A DNA stretch of 64,000 bases from positions 1,488,001 through 1,552,000 of the forward strand of contig JAQFVV010012535.1 of the NCBI GenBank assembly GCA_028023455.1, given 5' to 3'. Numbering within the stretch: position 1 is the first letter of the stretch; each line of letters starts with the position of its first letter. Under the pieces are notes generated by a model, which was given only the letters and a program-made list of their open reading frames with translations, did not search any database and was not told where the DNA came from. A program made the position numbers and the translations under genes. Of the stretch, positions 35,601-47,667 are shown in pieces. Source of the stretch: Epiperipatus broadwayi. Taxonomy: Eukaryota; Onychophora; Udeonychophora; Euonychophora; Peripatidae.

Positions 35601-38600
35601 ACAAGATCTAGCATCTAGGCAAAGTACCTAGAATCCAATCGTGCACAAGATACATAAGTCAGGAACACTCATGAACTCTGCTTTATTTGCCTATTTTCCA
35701 GATCTACCAACTTATGAGCAACAGTCCCGATGATACCGATCTAATTTCTCTCTCTCTGCCGGCATCGCAAAGTGGAAACACAAAGTGACTCTAATGGGAA
35801 ATAATATAACGAAACCATTTAGTATAAAGTACACAAGTTTGGTACATTTAAATATCATGACTTTTCACATTAATTATATAGGATTAGCATAAGATCATCT
35901 TGTCAGAGCAAGCATAATTTATTAACCAAAATATTAATATTTTAAATAAAAGAAACAATGATTTTGCAAGTTATGATATATGTATTCTACCTAACCCGCC
36001 CTCTCACTCTCTATATATTTACTTTATCTTTTTAATAATATATAAAGTACGTCGTCTCGTAAATTTGTCTAAAACATCATTTATATAAAGTAATAACAAT
36101 GTTCTAAATTTTATTATAACGACTCGATCAGAATTCTATACCACTCTCTTACACAGAATCCTATCACAGGGTGGTTAGTGCTACGGGTGGAGTAATCAAT
36201 ATCATTGGAAAACTTTTGCCAATAACATTTATACTTGTTTACTAGAACACGTATTAGCCAATCAAACTTTTATTTATTTAAAGGATGAAATCCTATAGGC
36301 GCCAGCCGAGCTTGTCGACAAGTCTGCTTGACCAATACGGTCTAGTACCCGCTCCCGCTAGCTCAGCTACAATAATCAATCAAATATACTCCGCCTACTT
36401 AAAAAATCACTTTTAAAAATCTTTTCTACGCTAACTTTCTAGCTTTCTCCTTTCTTTATTTTAATTATTTAAGTTAAATCTAATTTGAGTAATAACTAAA
36501 CAATGAAATATTCATTTACGCTATTATACTTCGTTTTGTCTTATAACACAATTATCTACACTTTCGATCAAGTTGAAATAAAATTTAATGCACTCAAAGT
36601 TCCATATTATAAATACAAATTAACCATACGCATACGCTTACATTTGAAGTAACAATAAAATCTCATATAAATACATTTGGAAATAATCATACGCATACAC
36701 TGATATTTAAACTCACACTAAAATACATTTGATAAAATAATTATACGCATTTTTTTTTTTTATTGGAAATCACACTGAAATCTCTGGGCATTGGAGCTAA
36801 CGACAATTAGTAGTTCATAAGATAAAGTTCAGAGTTTATTATTACGGCTTTAATTAGTGAGTTAGAAATTGAAACAAATATTACCTAGCTTTCTCCCCTC
36901 TGCACGTTTTTTTTGAGCGTTGCTTCAATAGTGTTTCCTTCGGTCAGTTAGCGCTAACTGCTTGCAATCCGTTCCCGATGTCTTTGGGATCATGTGGGCT
37001 CCATGTGGACACTCTGTCTCCTTCTTGTTTATGCGACCATGATCGAATTTGGAACTGTCCGCTGATGGTATTGCCTGGAAGGATTCGGCCGTTGTTCACA
37101 CGATGGTTTTAGCAATGCAGCATAGTATAATTAATGAACGACAGTTGCTTAATAATTGCTTAGGAATAATAATACAAGCATTGACATAATAGAATAGAAA
37201 ATTTGCCCCTTTTATATTTACAGTTCTTATCTCGCGGATTCAATCTACAATACGTAACTAATCCTCTGGTGTTTCAGTTATGGTCCGTGCTGATTTTCTG
37301 GTGTTCGCATTGGTTTATTGAATTTCTTTGTATTCCCTGCTAGAGTTATTTCACTTTCTTTGTTATAGTCATTTCAATTCCTTTGTTAAAGTTTTTTCCA
37401 ATTTCTTTGTTAAAGTTATTTGCACTAATTAGCCGTTTGCTGGAAATTTCTTAGGTTTGTCATTAGCTCCCATTGTTTATTACATTCATTCAATTACACA
37501 TATAATTTTTCTTTTTATTATGATTATAAGACAAAACGAATTCCACCTTGCTTTTTCCTTTTTTTTTTTTTCTTAAAGCAATTTTAAATCGAATTTCAGT
37601 TTAGTCAAATCAAATTTCTAATCAAATCAAACCTAATTATCAATTTTTTTTAATTTTTTTAGCTTTTATTTAATACGACTCAAAATTATATTTTAGAAAA
37701 CTATTTATTTTATGCTTTTAACACTCACCTGTCTATGAGAAAAAAATCTTTATTTTATTTCACCTTACACGAACTTTTAATTTTATTAATATTTACACAA
37801 ATCGCTTATTAATTAATATTTTTTTTAAAAATTATATGTACCGCCAACGCACACACACTCCTTCCTAATATATCTCGGTACAGTATATAAGATTTATTAA
37901 TTTAAATAAAATACGAATGAGTTATTATATTTCTCCGTTAGTCTTCACTGGCCTCTTTATATCATATAACACAGGATTTATTTTTATAATTTAAGAACTT
38001 ATTATAGATTCATTGCTTTATTATTTTTATTGCGGCTGATTTATATGCCAATAATCAATAAACAATATCTTAAAATACGGTTTTAATAACACTATTCGAG
38101 TATGTAAATGAATCTTAAATCCAGCCCTAGAAAAAGGAACAAAATATAGCACTTGACTGAATATTTGGAATTAATAACATTATAAAATACACTTTACATT
38201 AATAAGTGGAATAATCTCAGTTTATACTCAGTGAGAAAACGTGTGTGGGAAAGCTAATATAGCACATATAATTGCTTTGCAAAATGACGCACACATGAAA
38301 ATAATAAATATGAAGAAATCTGCCTAGTAGAATCATAATATTATGGCTTATGGATATTCATAGGTTTTACTTGGAACTAGAACAAAAAGGGTGGTGCGTG
38401 CATGGTGGCATATTTGTGTGATCTAGTTGCGGATCAAGAACGTGCTTCCGAAAATTCATTGAAGAAATAAAAACTGATATATGTCTGCAGACTTGGGCAG
38501 AATTGGCTAATTAACAAAGAACAGTCTGCCATGAGTTGCAATAGGCTGGAATTTTCCCAGAGTGCTTCTATGCAGTTGACTCAAGCGACAAAAGTAAGTC

Positions 38601-40570
38601 CCCAGGGGGTTTAAGAGCCTGGTTATTGGACTTGGAGATATGAAATGGGGTTCGGTTTTTCCGATATGCCCAGGGAACGAAGCGCAATATATATATATAA
38701 CGAACAAAGAAGCTGGTATGCATGCAACGCTTGAAACAACATATGTATAAAATATTTAAAAGACTTAATTAATTAATACCTATATATTATGGAATACCCA
38801 GTGTAATAGTATGATTAGAATACTAAACAATAAGGGAGAGTTTAAATTCATTAATAAAATGATAAGATATTGAAATAGAAATCCCCTTCCCCTGTTACAT
38901 TAATTTATATATAAAACTTCCCACAAACGTTAATTTTAATATGAAAATTCAGTTATAAGTGCCTTGATGATATAGTATACATCATTATCTATATAAGAGT
39001 TAGGTGGTGGTTATTAATTTCATAAAATAAAATATTGATTTAATTTCACATAAAACAGATTTGAACTTCTAGAATTAGTGCTATTATTTTAAATTAAAAT
39101 AAAAACATTTCTGAGAAAACAGATTTCTACTCTGTTTTTTGGCAATCACACTATAATATAATTAAGTTGTTTTTTCTAAATTTGCAAACATTCGCTGTAA
39201 TTGAAATAAATTTGGTTTAATTAAAAGAAACTAAACTGATCTCCCCATGAAAAGAAAGGTGGGGATTCAAAAGAAAGTGAACATTCTTGCAAATTTAGAA
39301 AGTTATTGGCATATTATTTAAAATATAAAACATAATAATCAAAATACAAAATATTGTTGCTGCATGAAAGTAAAATCAGAAATTAAAATTATTTATGAGA
39401 GGTTCAATGATAGGAGAAATATTAAGAGAGCTTTAGAGAATGGAATATATTTTTAACAATAAGGTAAGATTTTACAAATTATACTAGTTAAGATATTTCT
39501 GATCTTCAGATCAGCTAAAAGATTACATTACATTTAAAAGAATGGTTAGACAAGAAATAGTTTTAAATTGAGGCTATACATGTAAATTGATGAGTTATAG
39601 TAGCAACATGGATTTGTTACCTTGTTCAGTATTGACCGCGATTTTTTGATTTGAAAGTCGTCCATTGTAGACTGGATCTAGTTTTGTTCAGGTTAGTCAG
39701 GCAGGCAGCACTTTTATTATTCAGTATATATGGTCATAGTAATAGTTTATGAGTATGTGGATCCTGGGCAGTGGTGTCGGAAAAGTGGCCATTCTGGAAT
39801 GGTGAGAGAAGGTGAAGTTTTTACCTACTCACGATACATTGAGTCAAAGGGACAACTAGTGTAGATTTTGTTGGCCATTGGTCTTCTCAAAGTATTTGCT
39901 CTCCTCGTGTGTTCAAATCCAGCACTATTTATATGATTTTGAAATTGTTCTGGAATGCTTTTAGCTGGTTCACCTAAGGCAATTTATCTATGTTATCGAT
40001 CTGCAAGTTGTATACTGGATGCATACCTTTGTTCTGGTAAGTTTTAAAGACAATGCAATCCTGCTAAGAATTTCTTGAACCATTGTTTTAAAATACCATC
40101 TGAGGTTTTAAAACAAATTTGAAGTGGATAAAATTTCCACTAATGGATTTTACATTACTTTTATAAAATTATAACATTTTAATTTGGACTAATGGATTTC
40201 TGGTTAATTGACTTAATTGCATTTGAGAATATTCGGCAGTATTGCATCACCTTTTTGACTGCCATTACTAAAATAATTTATAAAATTTTACATAATTTTA
40301 AAAATACAAATTAATATCAAATATTTTAATATTATAAATAATCTCCACTCACCTATGATATAGATGTATCTATTGCGCACATATATGAATTAAAATAATA
40401 TCAAATATTTATTCATTTATTTAAATTATATCTACATCAGTAATTAATAATTAAGCAAAAATGTATTAATAAATGTGTATATATGCATAAGGATGGACTT
40501 TGAATATGGTTTGGTGATGGAAGATTCTAAGTGGGCTGTGAAGCTCGATCTGAGTATCAGATTGATTACT
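35601..40570. mobile_element. Unidentified 4.97-kb insertion
   Basis: It interrupts a sequence that is continuous at 31605-31630 in the other LTR. It starts aacaagatctagcatctagg and ends near tgagtatcagattgattact. There are no long frames, no clear terminal repeats and no obvious target duplication. Parts are relatively G+C-rich (36290-36365, 36900-37110, 38400-38680). It may itself be a composite of solo LTRs or non-autonomous elements. Confidence 0.5.
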
Positions 40571-41375
40571 TCAGTACTCCATAGCAGTGGTATTCTGCAT
40601 ATTTGGAGTTATAAAATATTTGCAGTGACTAAAATATGAGGATAGTTGGTTTGCAATGATCACGCATTGTCTTCTGGAAAGCTTAAATCACTCAGCAAAT
40701 CTTTCTGGCTATATCTCAGAAGACTGGAGAAAATACATCTGAGAGAACTTGGAATAATATGACCGCAAGAACTCTTAATACTGTTGTCCTGCACCTGGTG
40801 AACAGTATATATAGCACCTCCATTACATAGTCAATTTGGTTATTCCCTTTCGAATAATTGCCCCCAGCTTTTATCTTGGTGGCTAACTGATCCAAAAATA
40901 ATTCACATACTTTCTTTTAAAGAATGTTATCTTTAATTAATTATATATATATTAATTTTATTTTATCTGGGTGACTCAGACCACTATACTGATAACATCA
41001 GTTTCAAATTTAAATAAAAAGAAAAATTCTTTTGCTATGGATTAAAATTAAACATAGCTATAGAATAAATAAACAAGATTTTTTTATCTCTGCCTTGGCA
41101 TCCAAATTCTTCTGTTTTGTTTGTAAAAATAAGAGTATAAAGCAGGATGGTCACTAATACATCAGTGTATTTTTATATTTGGTAAAACAATGGCCACCCA
41201 ACTTTTTTTAATACATTTATAGAAAATCTTATGATTTAAAAATAAAATACAGACACATTGGAACATTTACAATTACTTCATAATTATTTTATATATTTTC
41301 ATTTCCTTTATAACATGTTCCAACACATAAATGAACTTTTCCCAAAAAAAATAAAGAACTGATATAAAATTATAA

Positions 41376-42727
41376 TGTAACAGTCAAGTTTTGTACATTC
41401 ACGTAACAGAATCTAGAATCCAGACAAAGAGACCAAAGCTGATTAGACCAGGACTGTGATGTCTTGAATCAGACCCCACTTCAATTCGTTTGCCAGTACT
41501 CCAAGACTCAAGATCCTATGAATGATCACACTTGAAGTTATACGTAGTACATCCATCTTTCGCGGCCGGCATAGGGCAGGGAGAATCATGAGACTTGGGA
41601 CTTAAAATTATATTAACTAATTTACTTGCTACCAGCACGAAATCAAAGATAACATTTGTAAATGTAATTAATGCATAAATAGTGCTGTCAAATATATATA
41701 TATAATTAACTAAGACTGAATTGGATTGAGATAGGAACAAGAAATTACATGAAACCAGAATGCATTTAACATATATTTATTAAATAAATAGAACATAAAT
41801 TAATGTGGGAAAAGCACGAATAAATTTAACATATATTTATTAAATAATAGGACATCAATTAATATGGGAAAGCACACAGGCTTTATAATATGAGGATTTG
41901 ACATTTCTCCTCCTTAAATCTTTTAATTGTTAATATGAATTGACACATTTAAAGAATCACTAAGATGTGCCTACATTAGGTTATACCAATTCCTATTGAC
42001 AGTGGTAGCTACTATTATAAAATGCTGTACAAGTCTTAGGCAAAAACAGTTATGATAACATTACTAAAATAGTAAATTATGAGTGTGTAAATCAGCTCAG
42101 GTTTGAGATTGAACCCAGAAACCCAATATGTAAATTTCAGTTTAATACTGAATAATTAATTAAAATTTTGGGTTTCAGAATTGGCTATATGAGATCACCG
42201 ACATGCTATAGCACCGGCAAATTACAATAACAGAGCGCCCTGTGGATAGATTGAAGTCAAGGGTTTTTGTGACAAACACCGGTACCCTAGAACTGAGCAT
42301 CAAGCTAAAAGGTCAGGGTGACTAACACGGCTGCTGGGAATTATACGTCCGGTCTTACTAGTGTGCGCCCCGACAGAAGATAAGATGGAGTGGTCTTTCC
42401 CGAGGTCCCAGCTTAAGGAGAAAATGCAGCAAAACGTTAAAACATTGAACGTGAATTTAATATATCTAATCCTCCAAGCGAAAGTATGACATTAATTATT
42501 ACAAAAATGTGGGACAATAGTTGGGTCAGTATTACTATTATGAGTCAATTCTAATGCTACATAATCAAGAGACATTAGAGGGATAAAGAAAATATATAAT
42601 AAAATTCTGGTTTTTAGGTTTCAATCGATACATAGAAATTATTACGAGGTAGGGGGAAAGTATATTTGATTGACTGGCCAAATAATTACTAAATATGCTT
42701 TCATATTACTAAGACTAGTACATTACT
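41376..42727. mobile_element. 1.35-kb non-coding insertion, solo-LTR-like
   Basis: It lies in the right half of the split LTR and is absent at 32725-32745. It opens TGTAACAGTC and closes near AGACTAGTACATTA, so the ends read TGTA...TACA, like an LTR. The flanking 19 bases of the ancestral sequence are missing or altered and no clean duplication is seen. No coding capacity. Confidence 0.4.
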
Positions 42728-42989
42728 CTATTAAAATAAAATAAAATGAAACAAAAATATTGTACACATATATAATACAATATTATGCGTCAATTTACAA
42801 TTTGGGGTTTAATATTCTTGAGTGTGTACGGATAAGAAATATATACACAGACACTTCATCCATTTTATATTGTTTATATCATAGCTACGTAAATCAATAA
42901 TTGTAAATATATCTATAACTGAGCTGTAGATTCAACTACAGCCACCTTATGTGTGGTCATTCATAGAGTGACCAGCACAATATATAGCT

Positions 42990-43440
42990 GTGGGTTTATA
43001 TTTTATTGCTTTCATTGCACTCTTATGTTGCTTAGTTGGCCACAAACTATATCTCAGTAAACACGTGGGTGCATTCTTTTATGTCATAGTTGACTTTAAA
43101 TGGCTTCTTTCAATGTCTGTCACAGTCAATTATTCCATATATATACATTTATTTCTCTTTTTTTTTCAAAACATCATTTTGGTATTCATCCATTGTAAAT
43201 GGTCCATTTTCATGTTCCAAGGTCACAATCTTTGAAGTCCTTTCCTTAATATTTGCTTTTTCTTCTAAGCACTAACATTCATGTGCTTAATGAACGTGAA
43301 GGGACCTTCATAAGTATTGCACAATTTATGGAACTGAGAATCTTTCTGTTCAGTGGATGGTATCATTCCTTCTATTATAATTCAATAGTTTCTCACACTT
43401 GGATCCTCTACATTATGAAGGGATTTTATATGCCATAATA
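42990..43440 (-). pseudogene. Possible integrase remnant of the large element
   Basis: Minus-strand frames give EGPFTFIK, then further on SHLKSTMT and a basic YSLWPTKQHKSAMKAIKYKP stretch, broken by stops. This could be the part of integrase just upstream of 29073-29444, cut by the nested element. The similarity is weak and partly positional. Confidence 0.3.
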
Positions 43441-43499
43441 GACATCTAATATGGTCAGATCTCTTCAACTGACCCTCCTAAACTAATGTTGTGGTCACA

Positions 43500-44935
43500 A
43501 TTTTCATTCGATACAGTTCTGTGAGTTGCTAGCAGTCTGCTCTGAAGGTCGTCACTACATTTGCAAACCTCGTAACTTAAATTTTTGTGTTCTTAGTACT
43601 GGTTGCTCACATTATTCTGCATTGCATTGTTGGACATGCTGTTGCCTTGGTGGGGTTCATTTGTGTGATTGATATGAGAATATCTGGGTTGGTCTTGAAA
43701 AGATAATTTTTCATCCCAGGCATTTCTTGATTTGGAGAAGTGGATTTCAGGCATACCCTCATTTGTCCAGTTGAGATCTTTAGTAACAATCTCTTGGTTT
43801 ATCTCTGCTTCATCCATTCTTTTCTGATTATCCTGGATCCTTTGGCCTATCTCGGCCTTTTACATCTCTATCAATTATGCATTTTGACATACTTAGAATT
43901 TAATAAGTGTGAATCTATGTATCTTGGTTTTATCTAAACAGCTGATTTGATCCCTAGTTTCATTTACATTTTCTATAACTCTAACACCATTTTGTCTATA
44001 ATGGTTTCTACTTCTTTGAAGGCTATTTTGTCTTCTAAGCATGACAAATGTTGGGCCATAGTTTGTAAAATTTTATCATGTGCTTCTATTTCAATATTCT
44101 TCCTGGTGGATTTTATCCTTGGGTCTTCCTTGGTTTTTATGCATTTTTTTTTAAAGGTTTTGTGGTTTTGGTATACCACTTCATATTTGATGGCAAGCGG
44201 ATTATTGATGCTACATCTAAAATTTTTCCAATTGTTGCTGACACTATCTTTCTTCTCCATTTCTTTCTGCATTTTTCCTATTTCTCATTTTAATTTAGCA
44301 CTATCTTCCTGAACATTACCTAAATCTCCATGTCCCAAGACAGTTTAGTTTCAACATCTTTAATTTCTTTCTCCAGGTTTGCCTGCATGTTACTCATACT
44401 CTTTCTTATTCCTTTATCTATTCTAGCTTCCATATTATCTACATCAGCCTTGGTTGCCATATTATCTGTCCTGGTTTCTATGTTATTCATACTTCTATTT
44501 CTTCCTTAGTACCCATATTAACTTTAAATTGTTCACATTTTCATTTATACTATCTATATCAGCCTTGATACTTAGTTTCCATATGTTTCATTTTATTATT
44601 TATATCAGTCTTCAAACTTGTTTCCATACTCTTCATTTCAGTCTTCATACCATTCATGATCATGTAGTATAATTGCTCCATTGTCATCCCATTTCCCATG
44701 GCCTGAGCTACTTCGACTCTGGATGGGTTTGAAGTGTCACTTGGTCTGTGACATGTACCTGTGGAAGGTCATTAGCATTGATTACAGACCTCCCACGTAT
44801 TTGTTTATACAAAGACCCTTCCTCAAAATTAACAGTAGCATCTCCCATTTCATTGTTGCTGCTACTTAATGGTTCATCAACATGTTTCATTTCTATATTT
44901 CTTAATTTTTTTTCCATTTCTAGTTATCATTTATA
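43500..44935 (-). pseudogene. Gag-like region of the large LTR element
   Basis: Minus-strand frames at 44708-44917, 43973-44272 and 43593-43817 begin about 0.5 kb inside the right LTR. The first opens MEKKLRNIEMKHVDEPLSS. The 44300-44700 stretch encodes, with interruptions, repeated Met-x-Thr-Lys/Asp-Ile/Asn-Lys-Met heptads, a long coiled coil of the kind that precedes capsid in many invertebrate gypsy gag proteins. The last frame is rich in Asn, Gln and His (MSNNAMQNNVSNQY). No CCHC knuckle is seen. The plus-strand hydrophobic frames here are shadows. Confidence 0.5.
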
Positions 44936-45439
44936 TATAAAAAAATTATTTGATAGTTGAGTTTAAAGTTAACTTCGATAAGATAAATAGATTCATGTTG
45001 TAGGATTTTATATCAGCCCTAACCATTTTACGCATAACTTTTTTTTTTTTTTACTTGTTTTTAATGGCTATTCTTTAGTCTGATTTTTATTTTGCCTGAC
45101 TCACCTATTTTAGTTCAATTATTTATTTATTTATTTTGGTCTCAGTTTATTATTTCCACTCCTTTTATTAATTGTGCATTCATTGTCTTACATGTAGTTT
45201 TCTGATTGTTACATCCATTTGAAATTTATTTAAATCCATCAGGTTTATTTATTTATTTTTTTGGGTTCCTTAACTATCTATTGGATGCACAGGCACAATA
45301 GTAGTTTCAGGTTATAGAAGTTCAGTGCAAAGAAAAAATATTTTGAAGAAAGAAAAATCACCAGTCCAATGACTGGATCTTCCTTGTAACTAAAGTATGG
45401 GCAAGATGTATTCATGCCCAACATGTTTGGTCAAACGAT

Positions 45440-47233
45440 GTAATGGTCCAGAGAAAACAAAGACAAGAAATGAGAAGAGAATGCATCTCACTATTGGGTC
45501 TTCAGGTAGGATGCTGGAGATACCGCGATGAAGTACTTAACCTATGATTGCACTCATTTCCAATAGAGTAGCTCACTGTTCGTTTATTAAATCTAAATGC
45601 AATTTGGGTCAATTCATCTACACCTCAACCCTCTTCTTGGTTTTATTATACCCCAGAGTTCAAATTCAGGGAGAATTTGCCTTTGATTCTCTTAACAGGA
45701 ATGCACTTATGCACACTGATAGCTACTGCACTTCTATATAAATCATAGCTAAGGAGATGTATTCACCTAAATCCATTTCAATGTTATTACTTTACAACCG
45801 TATATGTATGAGTAATATATATTTAAGGTTATTGATTAATCAATGAATGCAGAGTTGGTTTAAATAAATTATAGAGACCAAATTGAGATTAACAAATTCA
45901 ATAATATTTAATTTATGCAAAAATAAATAAATCCAAAATATTTTACAATATATATACAAAAAATATGATAGTGTGTGTCAATAATGGATTTCTCCCAAAT
46001 CAATATTCAATAAATTCATGTTTCCTTATCCATAATTCCTTTGGTAGAAATTTATATCCAAGACCCTTATTATATACAAAGCTTTAAAAAATATAAAAAC
46101 AAAATTGTTTTAGAACGTGTGAATCTGACTATCTAATTTAGATCTTTTTTTTAACAATATTCAGATTAGCATCATGGTTTGAATTCACTTGTTGGTGCTT
46201 GATCTCTTTGAGGGTTCCCCCTCCAAAAAATTATATATAATCCCTATTGTCATAGAATAGACCATTCATTCAAGGAATTTAGTCATTTGCACAGAAATAA
46301 CAAAGAATGTAAACAATTGTTAACATATAACGAGATAACAAATTCTGTCCTGTTTTAGTGATTGTATTTAATGTATGAGAATCAAAGATATTACCTCATT
46401 ACATACTATGATGATGATGATCAAATGTCAAATCACTAAGAAAGAGGAGCGTTAACCTAAATTTTATTTACAAAAAAGAAAATTCAACTGAACTTAATCA
46501 TTTCTCCCTTCTCTTTCTGTTTTCTCTTAAAGTGAACTATTCCAAAAATCTAAATTATAGTAAATCTATGCTTCTGAATGTGATGAATGAAATAATAATA
46601 ATAAAAAAAAATTAAATACAGAGATATTTACAAAATTAAAACACATATTAAAAATCAAACTTCATCAAATCAATTTAGTTAGGGTTCATGAGTTGGTAAT
46701 CTCCTTCATGTACTTCATGCTTTATGAACAGTCCTCCTTGATTAATGTATCCATCACTCATTGACACTTCTGTGTTTCACTCTTAAAAACAGCTTCACAT
46801 TTGTCATTGCTTGGTCTTTATGCCGGACCACGTTCATGCATTTCATATTGGACAAAATCTACTTTTAATCAGGCAATTTATGAATAGGCATATAAAGATA
46901 TTAAGCTTCCATGGTTAGGTTTCTGGTGGTCAATCCCACAACATCATGCTTTAGCCTAAGTGCATTGTGTTTCACTTTATCATATAAATAAACTTTTAAA
47001 ATAATTGTTGTTTATAACTAATGAATTTTTCATGTAAGATAAATTATTCCATTCTTTTCTTTAACAACTCGTTATATTTTTTTTTCTTTCGTCTGTATTC
47101 AAATAAAATTCTTGCTTTGTTCTTTTTTTTTTATAAGCTAAAACAATTTTCTAGTTTCATTAAACTGTGTGAATTTATTCCTTCTTTTTTACTACCATTA
47201 TCTCTTAAAATTATAGCAGTTCTATATCAATAG
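45440..47233 (-). repeat. 5' LTR of the large element, first part
   Basis: It aligns with 26020 to about 27890. It starts TGTAATGGTCCAGAG and stops at ttctatatcaatag, where the 8.4-kb insertion begins. It lacks one of the two copies of the 120-bp internal duplication found in the partner LTR. Confidence 0.7.
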
Positions 47234-47266
47234 TGTAATGGTATCCATATGCTGTTACATTATTTT

Positions 47267-47464
47267 AAAACTAAAATAAAAGGGGAAAATGAATCATAAA
47301 TAAAATTGATTTTTTTAAAAATGTAAAAGAAAATTAAAATAGTTATTTTAACATATATATATATAAAAACTAAAATAAAAGGGGAAAATGAATCATAAAT
47401 AAAATTGATTTTTTTAAAAATGTAAAAGAAAATTAAAATAGTTATTTTAACATATATATATAAT
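47267..47464. repeat. 99-bp perfect tandem duplication
   Basis: Two head-to-tail copies of a unit starting aaaactaaaataaaagggga and ending in an (at)n tract lie 250 bp before the LINE. The copies are virtually identical, so the duplication is recent or an assembly effect. Confidence 0.75.
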
Positions 47465-47667
47465 CGCACAGATGGAAAGCTATTAAAAAAATTATTTAAA
47501 AGAACATTAAAAAAAACAAGAGTAGACTTCCGTTTTTGGCAGCCATCTTTGCAACTGGTCTTATTAAAAGCGTCCCTTAGCGATTCAGTTTCAAGAAGAC
47601 AGGGACGATTGTCCCCTTACCTTTACGTCTTTTATTCAAGGTAAGTTGGTTTTAAACATTATTTATT

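Larger units (their letters stand above)
29445..42979 (-). mobile_element. Nested LTR element with long LTRs and short internal region
   Basis: Two long direct repeats, 29445-32987 and 34056-42979, both start TGTAC[C/T]GGGCACACC and both end near gagtga...GCACA. Each has later insertions: a 608-bp PLE palindrome in the left copy, and blocks of about 4.97 and 1.35 kb in the right copy. After removing these the LTRs are roughly 2.6-2.9 kb, while the sequence between them is only 1068 bp and encodes nothing I recognise. ATAT flanks both outer ends, suggesting a 4-5 bp duplication. Long LTRs plus a non-coding centre are the traits of non-autonomous large derivatives. It interrupts the integrase coding end of the outer element. 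Confidence 0.65.
34056..42979 (-). repeat. 5' LTR of the nested element, split by two insertions
   Basis: Left part 34056-35600 aligns with 29445-31617 (minus the PLE insertion). Right part 40571-41375 plus 42728-42979 aligns with 31618-32987. The breakpoints are ttattaggt/cagtactc near 35600/40571 and attataa/attaaaataa near 41375/42728. Confidence 0.65.

Noticed and set aside
43740-44960. Several plus-strand hydrophobic ORFs that could be read as membrane proteins
   Set aside because: They mirror the charged coiled-coil gag-like frames on the minus strand; Phe/Leu/Ser-rich shadows are expected there.
47229-47512. Tandem 99-bp units as a LINE promoter array
   Set aside because: They lie outside the LINE's target duplication (47513-47526), so they belong to the surrounding insertion and not to the LINE.
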